Positions 35,585-47,136 are shown, counted from the stretch's first letter. The stretch is DNA of 64,000 nt from Chytridium lagenaria (GCA_025449115.1 JAHLKC010000031.1:62001-126000), one strand, 5' to 3'. A program made the numbers and translations. Notes: generated by a model from the letters alone, not told the origin.

Positions 35585-35975
35585 CTGCAGAGAGTTTTGT
35601 CGGAGGAGGAAAAGGTGTTCAAGCCCTCATTGCCCTTCAGGCTGGGTCAGCCTCACAAAAAAACAAACAAGTTTGAAAATGAGCCTCAAAAGTCACAACA
35701 ACATTATTATTATACGAAATTATATACAGGAGGGCGAAGCAATAAAAAGAAAAGAAAAGCAAAGAATAGTCACGGAAAACTGCTAGCCTCCCCCGCGCGA
35801 AAAAAAAAAGAAGGGAAAAAACTGATAACCGATAGCAGTTCAAATATCTAACAGAGACTGTAAAACAGTTGGTAAAAAGAAATTGGCTTCTTGTGGTGTC
35901 CAACTCTACAATCCTCTCCCTTTTCCAGAGCAGACTCAGACACCAGAAATCCGTCTTGATCGTGTTGCGTTGATG
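35585..35975. other. Spacer between membrane-protein copies 2 and 3
   Basis: Upstream region of copy 2, A-rich on the plus strand with runs such as 35801-35810. No gene is seen. Confidence 0.4.
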
Positions 35976-37738
35976 TCAATGCTTGGTCATCCACAAAGTC
36001 AATGTCCGAATACCACCCAAAACAGCGAGTGACGACGATGTCTCTCTCACAGAAATGGTATCTACAGGCGTCAAACCAAACGTCGACGCCGTTCCAGGAT
36101 GCCACGAACTCCGAGATCGCGTATGCATTGAGAGCTTTCTTGGCATATGCGACACCGCATCCATCGTGTCTCCTGTCGTTCCATTGCCATGCTGCCCATA
36201 CCCCCCAAAGCTCTGGCTCACAAAACCACTATGCGGTCTCATCCGTCCCTCCTTATTCCGCAACATCCGGCGCCACATTTCTCAAAGTCCACACAAGCAC
36301 TCCAACGCTCTCAAGCGGATGGCACCGAAAATATATCTTGATGGCCGCAGCGCACACCTGGATAGCGATCAACACCGAGAACGCGTATAACCAATATTCA
36401 ACCGTCACAAACGTCGTGACGAGGATATTGGCGGACGCGTGACGCCAACAATCACGGTGGAGTTGGAGCGAGTCGTCATGACAGGACCAATGACTTTGAC
36501 CCATGGAGACGGGTTTTGAAGCATCACTCGACCGGGATGTGAGAATGTCTTCCTCGTCTTTAGTAATGATCTCGTGCCCATTGGAGACAAAACTGGTATG
36601 CCCAACCACTAAACACGGTGATAAGGTGTGACCGATTTCAAGTTGATAAGCTTTGGGCGACCCTTGCGTACACGAACCTGTCGTAACAAACATCCCACTC
36701 ATGTTATCAATCCACGAGTTCAACACGATAGGAACAAAATGCGTAAACTTGACTCTCACGTTCCAAAGATTCCGTGGGGAACGGGAGTGCGGGTCCTGTG
36801 GGATGACTTTCCACGTAAAGCGATCCGTACTCGCCGAGACGTTTCTCAGACTAAACGTGAGTTAAACAAACACGAAAGGTCGAGTGAATCGTTTTTAAAC
36901 GTGATGACCCCACGCATTCGACTGTTTTCAAATGGCGCGCAGAGCGTAAAGGTTTGCACATCGTCACCTGATGAGTCTCTTGGGGTAGTCGCTCGGGTCT
37001 AATGACAGGGACACCGAAGTCCCATGGAGATGAAGCGTTTCGACCACAATCAATATTGGATTGAATGTAAAACTGCGTATACGATATCCCACATCGAACC
37101 GACGTTCGAAGTCCGCTTCACAGATGGTACGTCCCAATATCCAGACGATAGGCGGTTGACGAGATCTGACGACCAACATCAACACCATCCATGAAACTAT
37201 AATCGTCAAAACTAGGGGACGAGTCCTTGTTGATGCCAAAGAATTTTGGTTCGAACCGGCCCTTTCCAAGGTTGACTGGCTTCCCGCGCCGTGATCTCGA
37301 ATTTGTAGATGACGGATAAAAGTGCACAGAGGATGGGGATCATGAGGACAGTGGCTTTATCAATCCAACCAGCAGAAGTGTGAAAGATGAGCGCAGGATG
37401 ACCAAATTGAATCGCTTCAGAAAAGGGGAGGGGTATGCCCTTTTTTCGAAACAACCAGGCGGCGGCAATGGCGCCTTGAACCATCCAAGCGCAATCTCGA
37501 AGAAGGAGGGCGACGAGTAACCCGACGGCAGCAATGACGGTTTGTTGTATAAAGACGGTAGCTGTGGTGTTGGATTGCCAGTATGGTGTATCGGTGAATA
37601 TGATAAGGAAGAAGAGGGTGAAGAGGATGGGGAGACGGCCGAGTACGAGTTGGAGGAGGACGCCAACGAGGTACTCCAGAAGGAATTCTCCTTTCAGCGT
37701 TCCCCGTGTGGTGCCATCTTGATGTCTGACTCACTTTG
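35976..37738 (-). pseudogene. Membrane protein tandem copy 3, decayed
   Basis: The N-terminal part (37738-37217) still reads well, without its start Met in frame: LPILFTLFFLIIF, LRDCAWMVQGAIAAAWLFRK, ATVLMIPILCALLSVIYKFE. After WKG about 45 residues present in both other copies, including a Cys pair, are missing before DDYSFMDGVDVGRQISSTAY. Downstream the match continues in pieces over all three frames (CGRNASSPW, MRGVITFKNDSLDLSCLF) to RCHPLESVGVLVWTLRNVAP (about 36335-36275) and a Ser-rich tail. The internal deletion and lower similarity argue for real decay, though some breaks may be sequence errors as elsewhere. The copia element sits just upstream of its start, at 37762. Confidence 0.65.
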
Positions 37739-37756
37739 GGATGCCAAAAAAATGTC

Positions 37757-37761
37757 AAAAC
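37757..37761. repeat. Target-site duplication, left copy (AAAAC)
   Basis: AAAAC immediately before the 5' LTR is repeated exactly after the 3' LTR at 42959-42963, which fixes the element's ends. Confidence 0.85.
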
Positions 37762-37925
37762 TATTCGCTTTTGTATAATCTTCTTTATTTGTGTTCATTA
37801 AGCGTTCCCATTGAAGGGCCTATAAATAGGCCTTGTTTGTACCACTGTAAGATTTAGGTTATTTACCAAATCTTACAGGTTAGTAACTCTATTGGAATAA
37901 ACGAGGTTATTTACCAAATCTTACA
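37762..37925 (+). repeat. 5' LTR (164 bp)
   Basis: Begins TATTCGC and ends CTTACA rather than the usual TG..CA. It contains a TATA box within a near-palindrome (TATAAATA, 37821-37828) and a perfect 11-bp inverted repeat (37845-37855 with 37868-37878). A 22-bp direct repeat lies at 37856-37877 and 37904-37925. The TATA box marks the likely start region of the element's RNA. Confidence 0.9.
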
Positions 37926-38093
37926 GATTAAGAGTCTGAACGCTACGCGTACGCGATCTTTAACGACAGGGAGAAAGAGAAGGACGGAGTAGGGCCCCAG
38001 CAGACGAGGAGGGTGGAAGTCTTGAGTTGAGGTCTATCACGAGAGTTTTCTATTTTTGAAACTCCGCTCAAATCGAACTCTGAGCCCCCCATC

Positions 38094-38985
38094 ATGTCGC
38101 CGTCGTCGAGCCCATCCCATCCATCGCATCCCAAGTCAACGTATCGCCTTCTTACCCTGGCGAACAAACAAGAATATTACCCAGAATGGAAGCTCCTGAT
38201 CTTGAATCGGATAGATGGGATGTCGCTACCGACCAAGTACTACGCCATGTCGGTCCTCAAGATGTCTGACCAGCTCCGTCATGAAGTGGTTGCTCCTCAG
38301 GTACCGGCAGAGGTTGTTACGAATGGTGCAGTCATGAATGAGGCGGTTAGGATAGCTGCTATTGAAAAAGCAAGACAGTGGAACGAGGTCGAGTCGACTA
38401 TCAATAATGTGTTGACAGAACACATGGATTCAACTATGCGCCTCAAGTTCAATTCGTCCACGGCGTATACCTCGATCTATCGGCGTTTTCGTGCGTTTGA
38501 GTTGTCCCTCCATCATGACTCGGGTCATACTGTTGACTCGATCCAAGGAGAATTAAAACGGATTGTTCAAGGAAGTCGTACCCCCCTAGACTTAGCGGAA
38601 TTCTTTGAAGAACGCCGCAACAAACTGCTTTCTCTCGGGGATCCAACGATTACCACACTTCCTATTATAAAGACTTTACGCAAGCTCTCACCATGAGTCC
38701 GTTTAACAATGGTCTCAAGAATCTTTTCAAGCAAAACAAGTTCACAAAGATTAGTGAGGTTGTTCTTCATCTTCAAGAAGAGGCGGCTCAAGCGGACCTT
38801 GCTCGAGCTCGCCATGAGGCTATCTTCGACCTGGACCCGCAGGAGCTAATGACGATGGCTCCTAGAGCTAATCGCCTTGATTCACCATGCCCATGTACTC
38901 GCGGAGAACGATGTCCCAACTCAAAATGATCGCCATTGCCTTCAGTGCACCAAGTGTCAGTATTACGGTCATCATTCCAAGGATG
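38094..38985 (+). CDS. gag: Copia gag (capsid and nucleocapsid)
   Basis: It starts MSPSSSPSHPSHPKSTYRLL at 38094 and carries a UBN2/gag-polypeptide-type helical capsid region (WKLLILNRIDG, later YRRFRAFELS and LAEFFEERRNKLLSLGD). A one-base break near 38682 leads into NNGLKNLFKQNKFTKISEVV. A nucleocapsid-like segment CTKCQYYGHHSKDAH (from 38946) resembles a CX2CX4HX4C knuckle, but the last Cys is Ala, so zinc binding may be weakened. Confidence 0.75.
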
Positions 38986-39289
38986 CTCACCTGCGATTCA
39001 AGAAATATGCAAAAAGTATCAAGGAGCTCCAAAACACTCTGAGCAGAAAAACTCGCTAAGGATGTAAAACAAGCTGAACCAAACCCAAAGCCAACCGAAC
39101 AAGTGTTTTGACGTTTAATGTTGGAGATAGTGTTTTTAGTGAAGAACTTTTGGACTTCAATAATAAAGATTACTCATCTGCCCTTTATTCATCGTCTGGT
39201 CCATTACACTTTTGTGAATCCTGTACCCATCGCCTAAACTCCCTCATTGGATGCGATGCCAAAGCCTTGTCTTCGAAGGAATCGTCACG

Positions 39290-42200
39290 TCACCGTGCCT
39301 GTGTGGATTCGGGTTGTACAGGGCATATCATGAAGAAGCGCTTACCTCATTCCATATCGGTCCGTCGAAACCGCCCTCATCTACACTAGCGCCAGTAATC
39401 ATACGCTATCAACAACGGGGGAAACGGTTAACATACCTATTACTGGGGGATTACAATTGAAGGAGTGGAAATCTCACCGGAAGTGTCGGAATCCCTTCTG
39501 TCTGTTTATCGTCTCCTGTGCCAAGGTCTTGACGTGTGGTTTGACCATACCACTATGACTGTAATATGGTACCTTGGGTGAAAAACCGCTGATTAGTGAA
39601 AAGGGTTCGGCTGCCGGTTTCTATATCGACATTGATGATCCTACTCTGTTCATACGGCCAACTTGGCATCTTCATACTTCTCAACCCAATCTACTGAAGC
39701 CCAGAAGTGGCACGAGCGCTATGGTCACATTAACTTTCATTATCTCGCCGACACGATTAAACATAATGCAGCTCGAGGCTTACCTGATTTAAAACTGGAT
39801 CCCAAGAGCCAATTTTGTGATCCCTGCGTTCATGCAAGATTCACAAGCAGCCTTTACGTCTACGGCTCCGGTTCATCACGATCTCCTGCGCACATTAGAT
39901 TTAGATATCTCTTTCCCACCAAAAATACACCCACCCTTGGAGGATCAACCTGCATTATGGTTGTTGTCGATTCGGGCTCTTCTTTGCTACCGGTCGTCTG
40001 TTGAAGTATCGATCCGACCTTAGCACCAATTTGCGGAGATGCTGCATGGTATGAACGACAAACAGGTTAAAAATCAAAGCTTTCGCATGGATAAAGGAGG
40101 AGAAAACGTTACTTCGGTTATTAAAGCTATTTGCCAAGATCTCGGAATCGAACTTCATCTGGCGGATACCGACCAACATCAACAAAACGGTCGCGTTGAA
40201 CGTTTTTTCGTTCATGTGGGATGGGGTTCGAGCCATGCTTCTTCGGGCTGATGCACCTACGAATTTATGGGGTGAAGCTGCGTTAACCTATATATATCTC
40301 TACAATAGAATCATCAACAGTCATACGCACCCTTGGCAAGACCCCTTTGAAGTTCTCCTTGGTGTTGCTCCTAATGTTAAGCATTTACGCCCGTGGGGTT
40401 GTGTTGCTTATGGTGCTTTAGTATTCCAACGTGGTACTCCCCGTCCTCTACTTACCAAGGCGGTTGTCGGTCGATTCGTTGGCTATAGTGATGCCGATGG
40501 TCATAATTTTCGAGAACGGACATACCGCATTTTACTTAATCCTGACAATCCCGATTCGGTGTTTACAACTCGTAATGCGGTGTTCTTTGAGGATGTCTTT
40601 GACCGGGCTCGCATACCACCAGCTCAAGCTCCTCTTGTGGTAGATCCTTGGGTGGATGTAGATGATGTACGAGTTCGGCATCCTCGGGATGTTGATGCGG
40701 ATAAGGAGATTTCTTCCACCGATGCTCAAGTACCTCCTTTAATGCCTCCAGCAACCCCCACCCGGCTTCCTCTACCCCACCTCAGTACAAGACCCCGGAT
40801 CCTAAGCCTACTTCCACACGCGACTCTTCTCCTCTCTTCGTGCTGTAGAAGTTCAGTCTGCACCTGCCTCCGCCGTCGATACCTGTATTCGACGTTCCTC
40901 CGCAACCCAATGTCTGCACCAGTTACTCCTGCGCACCGCGTAAACCCAGCCTTGAACTCGTCGACAACCGGATCGCAAAGTAAGAAGGACCGTGCTCCGC
41001 CTACCCATAGTGCCAGGATGTTACGCCACCTTCATGCAACACACTTAGATCAAGCCCGCTTATCGATTACCACTTTTGAAATCAGTGATGAACCGGCCTT
41101 TGTGAATCAGTTTGCTCTATCTCCTGATGTGGCTAGAGGTCGCCCTTCCTTTCGTGACGTGGTCGCTGGTTCCGTTTTTTTAGCAGTCGACCGGGTCCCC
41201 GCAGCATAAAAGAAGCCTTAAATGGTCCTGATGCTGCCAAATGGCAAGCTGCCATTGATACTGAGCTCCGTCACCATCAAGTCAACGGTACCTGGCAGCT
41301 TGTTCCTCTTCCACCTGGCCGCGAAAAGCTCTTAAGTCCGCTTGGGTTTTAATGTTAAAACCAACGATGATACTAAGTTGGAAACGTTTAAAGCACGCGC
41401 CATCACTTACGGCTGTCACCAAATTCCGGGCGTGGATTTCACGGAAACCTGGTCCCCGACTGGATCTCTTAATGCTTTTCGTATCTTATTAGCGATTAAA
41501 GCTCAACGGCGAATGAAAACCCGACAAGGCGATTTTACGAGTGCTTTCTTAAACTCCAAAGTTGATGTCGACGGTGGTCTTTACATGCAACAACTTCCGG
41601 CACTGAAACTCCCGCTACCGCTGGTTTAGTGGGCTGAAATTCTACAAGCGGTTAACGGCATTCGCCAAGGCCCTCGTCTATGGTATAAAGATATTTCTGG
41701 CCTTCTCGTTACGCTGGGTCTGTCTGTCAGTCAGAATGACCCCTGTCTTTTTGTCAAACGCCTGGGTGATCACTGGATCTATCTTTACTTGTACGTCGAC
41801 GACCTGAAATGGTTCTATGACCTCGCTGTGGAACCCGAGGTTCTCCGTCTTATTGCGGACATTAATACGAAGTTCCCGCTAAACGACACGACGGATAAAC
41901 GCGAGTTTATTGGCATGACCGTTTTTGATGAGGGGGAAATGTGGTTCTGGAGCAGTCTGTTTTTGCAAGACAGATCGTTGAAGACCACTGGATTCCATCA
42001 AAATACGTGTCAGTGGCCGTTCCTATGCTTGTGGATCAACCTGAGGATTTCGATTTCTTACAAGACCTTACTGAAACCGAGCGACAAGAATGAAAGATAT
42101 AGACTACCGTGCTGTCATCGGAAAACTCTTTACCTGGCCTATGGTTCACGCCTGATATCGCATTTGCAGTTAGCAAGCTAGCACGTTTCTCGTCCAAGCC

Positions 42201-42782
42201 ACGCCCGTGTCACTGGAAAGCGACTCAGCACTTGTTGGGATACCTGAACAATACAGTAGATATGCGGCCTAGTCTTTAAACCGGATGCTCCAGCTGGAAT
42301 CTCCATTCGTGCGTACACGGATTCTGATCTGGCTGGGATGCGCGCAAACTCGTCGCTCAACTCTGGTTTGTTAATCTCCTGGCTGGTGCGGCGGTTACTT
42401 TAAGTCGGCAAAACAAAAGTTGGTGTTGGATAGTACGATGACAGCTGAACTCGTGGCTTACTCTGAGCTGAAAGAAGTGCAATGGCTTCGGAAGATCCTG
42501 GTAGAGCTCGGATTCCCTCAAGACCGCCCTACCGAGATTTTGTGTGATAACACGGCTACAATTTCAAATGCTCGCGACCCGACTCACCGTGATAAAACTA
42601 AACATTTGGACGTCAAATACTGCATGGTTCGGGAGGCTGTGGCTAACAAGGAAATCGTGGTCAATTATGTCGAGACCCAGAAGAATATCGCCGACGTTTT
42701 CACCAAAGCCCTACCCAAGTTAAAGTTCCGGCAGTTTAGGTCTCAGCTTGGGCTCGTAGATAATCACCATGAGAACACTTAA
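39290..42782 (+). CDS. pol: Copia pol (protease, integrase, reverse transcriptase, RNase H), frame-broken
   Basis: Protease: [11 protein letters not shown] (about 39300-39333), with the D-S-G active site. Integrase: zinc-binding [15 protein letters not shown] with FCDPC (39713-39835), and catalytic-core pieces MDKGGENVT (about 40087) and QQNGRVERF (about 40180-40206, with the final Glu). Reverse transcriptase: [15 protein letters not shown] (about 41522) and the YVDD active site (41794-41805). RNase [21 protein letters not shown] (about 42431-42490), then [14 protein letters not shown] and [11 protein letters not shown], ending at 42780-42782. At least six frame changes occur between these parts, all explicable by single missing bases; no large deletion is seen. 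Confidence 0.82.
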
Positions 42783-42792
42783 TGAGGGGGAA
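42783..42792 (+). other. Polypurine tract
   Basis: A G-rich purine run (TGAGGGGGAA) touches the first base of the 3' LTR, where plus-strand DNA synthesis of LTR elements is primed. Confidence 0.7.
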
Positions 42793-42958
42793 TATTCGCT
42801 TTTGTATAATCTTCTTTTATTTGTGTTCATTAAGCGTTCCCATTGAAGGGCCTATAAATAGGCCTTGTTTTGTACCACTGTAAGATTTAGGTTATTTACC
42901 AAATCTTACAGGTTAGTAACTCTATTGGAATAAACGAGGTTATTTACCAAATCTTACA
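42793..42958 (+). repeat. 3' LTR (166 bp)
   Basis: Same as the 5' LTR except for one extra T in each of two T-runs (CTTCTTTT and TTGTTTTG). No base substitution is seen over the full length. Confidence 0.9.
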
Positions 42959-42963
42959 AAAAC
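42959..42963. repeat. Target-site duplication, right copy (AAAAC)
   Basis: Exact copy of 37757-37761. Confidence 0.85.
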
Positions 42964-43222
42964 GAGACAGCAGCCAAGGGCTATCCATTCACATAGAGCA
43001 GGTTGCTCCATTCAGATATCTACAGGCTTGCCGCGGAATCAAAATTCGTGGACGTTACCTTCAAAACACAATAATGAGGAACGTCTCGATAATTCTTCAA
43101 CACAAACACATTCCAGCAATCACATCAACAAGAGGTTTTCATAAGTTTACGAATAAGTTCTGCGACAACATCTAAAACACCTTTACGGATACGCCACACC
43201 CAAAATGACACAACAAAACCAC
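42964..43222. other. Intergenic, former upstream region of membrane-protein copy 3
   Basis: Before the copia insertion this was continuous with 37739-37761. No gene is seen. Confidence 0.4.
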
Positions 43223-45001
43223 CTATTCCCCACTCGCATACAAAGGCACATTATCCTCCTCCCCCTCTTCACTCCTCCTCAACGTCGCCCCACTATCTTT
43301 CCTCCCAAACCCCTCCTCAACAACCGACACTTCAACAGTAGACTCCCTCAACCCCTCCACACAATGCCGAAGCTGCCTTTTAATGACAGACACAGTCTCA
43401 AGAATATTCGCGCGAGGATGTAAACTACAGTGGATCGATGCAATGGTTTCGCGTTCATTAAGCGCCCAGATGCGGAGATGCTTGGCTTCGTAAACCTAAA
43501 GGTGTGTAGTCCATCATTTCATCACAGGAAAAAAAAAAGCCTTCCTGAAGTAAACGAATAACTTCAAGTGAGAGAGAATTAAAGGAGAGAGAAGAAAAAT
43601 AAAATAAAGGAAACTCACCCCCTCAACCCCCTCCACCTCCCGTCTCACCACCTCAACATCCACTCCCTCCGGCACCCCCTCCACCAAAACCCTTCCAGTA
43701 CTCTTCACAAGCTCCAAAGCAGTCCCCCCAATAATAACCGTAATCACTAACGAAAGCACCGGATCCGATAAAACTTCCAATCCCCTTTACATACATCACA
43801 ATCAAACTCGACGCAATTACCGCCACGTTCCCCGCTGCATCGCCGAGGGCGTGGAGAAATAGAGCGCGCATGTTGGCGTTCCGGGGCGGACGAGGGGTGG
43901 GTGCAGGGGTTGGAATGGTGATGAGATGCGGGGTATCGGAAAGGGTATCGGAGAGGGTCTCAATGTAATCGTAGGGTTTGGGGTCAGTGAAGGGATTAGG
44001 GTCGGAGGATTTGGAGGGAAGGGAAAGAGGGGAGGAGAGAGTCGCGCTCTGCGCCAGAGAGTTGAAGGAGGTGTCATCTTGGTCGTGGTCTTGGGGTTGG
44101 ATGATGTCGTCTATGGGGATATGCGTAATGATGTAATGATGTTAGTGTTAAATACGGGTATCTAACGAGAAAAGAAAAGTACAACATACCTTTAAAAGCA
44201 ACATCCCCACAATATTCATGGTCAATCCACAAACGCCAACAACAAGCACGTACTCAGGATTATCGATTTCTGTAAGAACAAGGTCATCAGTACATCATGG
44301 TGAAACATTCAGAATCCATTCTCCCACTTAATCCATCCCGCATTATCTCAAAATGATCAACTCGTCATCACCGTCGTCGTCGTCCCAGAGTAATAAGGCC
44401 CATGCTCCACCAACTGGCCCATTTTAAAGGCCCCATCGCTATTCAATCCTGTCCCACCACTTCCCAATTTGGTAGCCTGTGCAAGCTCCCTCCACCGATC
44501 ACCACCTTCACCACCACCCACCAACAAATCGCCCAACCTCAGTCTCCCTCCTTCCTTCCACGTCCCATCAAAACAAAGAAAAGGAAACACTCACCAACAG
44601 GCTCAATCAACCTCCCCAACGCCTCCACAACAATACTAAAACACAACGACATCAACAAAACCCATTCGCAAATCCCCAAAACCTCTGCCCTCTTAAACCC
44701 ATACGTAAAAGTAGACGTCATCTGCCCCTGTTTCGCCAACTAGAAAAAAAACCGTCAATTCAAATAAAAGGGTGGGGGGGAATACCTTCATGACACAAGT
44801 CCGATGAGGAGCGCGGCGAGATCAGATAACTGATAAAGAGGGGTTAGATAAGGAAAATAAGAAAGTAGAGGGTACCATGTGAATGAATCTGCAATGAGGC
44901 CATGGAATGGTGAAGAGACCAGTGGGATTTCGAGAAAAAGAAGGCGAGGGTGAGGTGCCTATGATGTAGATTCTTGATTCCGGGGTGAAGTTTGTGAACA
45001 T
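43223..45001 (-). CDS. Cation diffusion facilitator, zinc transporter Zrc1/Cot1-type
   Basis: A proton-coupled zinc (or cobalt) exporter of the vacuole or another organelle. The first exon shows TM1 (LTLAFFF...IPLVSSPFHGL). The TM2 zinc site DSFHMLSD spans an intron at about 44831-44876 and needs one extra C near 44881 to read His. TM3 follows in GQMTSTFTYGFKRAEVLG, then VLLMSLCFSIVVEALGRLIE (TM4). The TM5 second zinc site FLHALGDAAGNVAVIASSLI lies at about 43859-43800. Then TM6 (VLSLVITVIIGGTALEL) and the C-terminal cytoplasmic domain (VEVVRREVEGVEG; KHLRIWALNERETIASIHC), ending at TAG 43223-43225. Both HxxxD sites are present. Introns and several one-base breaks are present; the start at 45001 is tentative because another frame is open upstream. 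Confidence 0.8.
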
Positions 45002-45660
45002 CTTGATGGAATGGGTTGTTTAAGAAGATGGGTGTGAGGATGAGGCCAGCTCGTTTGAGAGAGGGGGGGTTAGGTCACGGTTCGAGGTGTGACTAAAGGT
45101 AATGAGAGATGGGCAGAGAAATTGAGGGGACTATGAGGTTCTTTTTTCGCTACAGCTCGTCAACGATGGATGGATGACGGGCTAAACAACGTAACGACGT
45201 CGACGATGAGCGATGAAGGGAAAGTGGAAAGAAATGCTGCTCCTCCTTTACCCCTCTTTCTTTCTTTTTTGGCACCACCAATACATTTTCTGAAATCGGA
45301 AAGGAACGTGTGGGTGAGCAACATCAAAATTTTATGTGATACCCCGCGTGCTTGGATGGGTGACGGATGAATTTGTATCAGTGGAAGACGCCGTCGACCC
45401 TGACTTTTGTATGAACATCGAGCAGTGGAATCCCGAATCCAGCATATACTCGACGCGATGCACAAACGACATACGTTATTTTCCATCACGTCTAGAGTTT
45501 AATATAAATCAAACTAGACACCCGATAGTTTCAACTCAAGACGCTATCAACTTCATTCTCCTCCTAAAGTCCCAACAACCTAAAAAAAAAGAGAGAGAGC
45601 GACGCCATTAGTAAATTTAAGAAGTAAGGAAAGAGAAGCAGAGACTGGGAAGGAGGAGGC
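45002..45660. other. Intergenic
   Basis: Open frames here (for example minus 45489-45160) are not protein-like. A purine-rich stretch lies near 45580-45650. No RNA gene is recognised. Confidence 0.35.
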
Positions 45661-45941
45661 TCAAATTAAATTCATGCTATCCAGACGAGATCGCAACCAC
45701 AAAGATCTCACTTCCGTCCCCGTCATAAACCCGTCTCCGTCTCCATCAAACCGCTCAAACGCGTCGTCATACCATCTCTTTGCGTCCTTTGGTATAGGGC
45801 ACTTTAAACAGAAAAAAGAAAAGGTCAGAAAGAAAAAAAGACAGAAGAGAGACCAGGATAAAAAAGAGATACAGCAACGTACCCAACGCTGCCTTGCTCG
45901 TCATCACCCACATAATCAAACACAGCGACAGCGACTCTCAT
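45661..45941 (-). CDS. EF-hand-like protein fragment
   Basis: From a Met at 45941: VAVAVFDYVGDDEQGSVG, a GT..AG intron (about 45880-45811), then WYDDAFERFDGDGDGFMTG followed by TEVRSLWLRSRLDSMNL, with a stop at 45661-45663. FDGDGDGFMTGTE has the Asp/Gly/Glu spacing of a canonical EF-hand calcium loop, as in EH-domain or calmodulin-like proteins. One frame change lies just after the intron. The gene may have more exons on both sides; the full product cannot be named. Confidence 0.4.
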
Positions 45942-46191
45942 CCTTGATAGAATAAAGATTAATGTATTAATTGATTGCTGTCCATCATCTGTTACGACGT
46001 GATACAAAAAGTGAATGACGCCTCACTCACGCAATTACTCACGTTTTCGTCGTCTCCACTGGTGACAATGTTTATAAAGACGGATGGGTGGGGATGGTAT
46101 TTAATTATGAAATGGAAGGGAAAGAAATCCATAACTAGTATATCATGAGCCAATGAAAAGATATTATTGATTATTTTAATTTATTTTATTT

Positions 46192-47136
46192 TTATTTCAC
46201 CTCCATCACAACGCAGTCCCTTCCGTACTTGATCCATCCTTCACCCACTCTCACCTTCTCGCTCCGTATCCTCATCACTTCTTTACTACTGCAACTACCA
46301 TCAGCATCACCATCACCACCACCACCATCACCAGTCACTTTACTCCCTCTCTGTCCAAGCATATCCAAAATGCTTGTTTGGATGGGGAGAGCTTTGGGTA
46401 TGGCTACTGGTAACGTACGCCGTTCAATGAGGAGAGTAAGGGTGAGATGGAAAACTGTAAATGACGTGTAAGAGGAGAATGTGGGGTTCGCGGGGAGGAG
46501 AAGAGCGTGACGGACATCGGTGGGGTGGAGGTAATAGGCGTATTGATACGTGGCTGTTTTATTCAGATTGATATTAGTGTAAAAGAATACAGGTATACTA
46601 AGAAGAACAGAAAAAAATGTTAACAAAAAGATTCCCTACGTCCTATGCACACATCCGCGCATCCCGACTCCTTTGCCATCTCCTCCCGTTTCAACTTTTG
46701 GACCAACACGTGCTTTAAACTCTTCATCACATCCTATTCGTCATTTCAATAACCGGTGGAGGGCCGGGGTCAAAAACAAAAACGTACCTGAAAGACACTG
46801 CCTAACCAACTTTGATGTTTGGGCTCCACCATCACAATTACCCGCATCACGCGGTCCATGCCTATTCGGATGTGGTGGAGGCTTCGATGAGGCATGGTGT
46901 TGGTAGAGTCGTCGTCGTCGTCGTCGTCGTCGTCATTTGGTTGAGGAGGTGGGGATGGAGATCGAGGTGGAGTGCTGATGCTTTCTTCTTGTATTGTGTG
47001 GGAGTCGCAACTACAAACATCCGTCAATGCTGTTTCTGTGACATGTAACACCTCACATCATCATCATCATCATCATCATCATCGTCGTCGCGTCGTCAAA
47101 CTCTATCTGAAATGGTTTTCGTCGAGGTGGAGTCAT
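46192..47136 (-). CDS. Arrestin-like protein (tentative) with poly-Asp tracts
   Basis: The start at 47136 (MTPPRRKPFQIEFDDATT) leads into a poly-Asp tract coded by the (ATC)9 repeat, then LTDVCSCDSHTIQEE, a Pro/Ser stretch, a second nine-Asp tract from the (GTC)9 repeat, and IRIGMDRVMRVIVMVEPKHQ. After an intron, DVMKSLKHVLVQKLKREEMA, then after another, TDVRHALLLPANPTFSSYTS and FTVFHLTLTLLIERRTLPVA, ending at 46192. The beta-rich C-terminal half, with a V..VLVQ..... strand then P...FSSYTSFTV..L.L, reminds me of arrestin/Vps26-type folds, but no diagnostic motif is present. It is divergent from RPA3, with only 51 bp between starts. Confidence 0.4.
46908..46934. repeat. (GTC)9 microsatellite
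   Basis: Nine perfect GTC units, read on the minus strand as nine Asp codons inside the arrestin-like gene. Confidence 0.9.
47057..47083. repeat. (ATC)9 microsatellite
   Basis: Nine perfect ATC units followed by GTC units; on the minus strand they code Asp (GAT/GAC) in one frame and Met in another, so length changes or frame errors here alter the protein strongly. Confidence 0.9.

Larger units (their letters stand above)
37762..42958 (+). mobile_element. Ty1/copia LTR retrotransposon, complete, about 5.2 kb
   Basis: Bounded by LTRs of 164 and 166 bp and a 5-bp AAAAC target duplication. The domain order gag, protease, integrase, reverse transcriptase, RNase H is the copia order (integrase before reverse transcriptase). 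A polypurine tract lies directly before the 3' LTR. I could not match a tRNA primer site just inside the 5' LTR. The coding region is split by several one-base breaks, but the LTRs are identical apart from two T-run lengths, so the insertion looks recent and may be intact in reality. It landed next to the start of membrane-protein copy 3. Confidence 0.92.
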
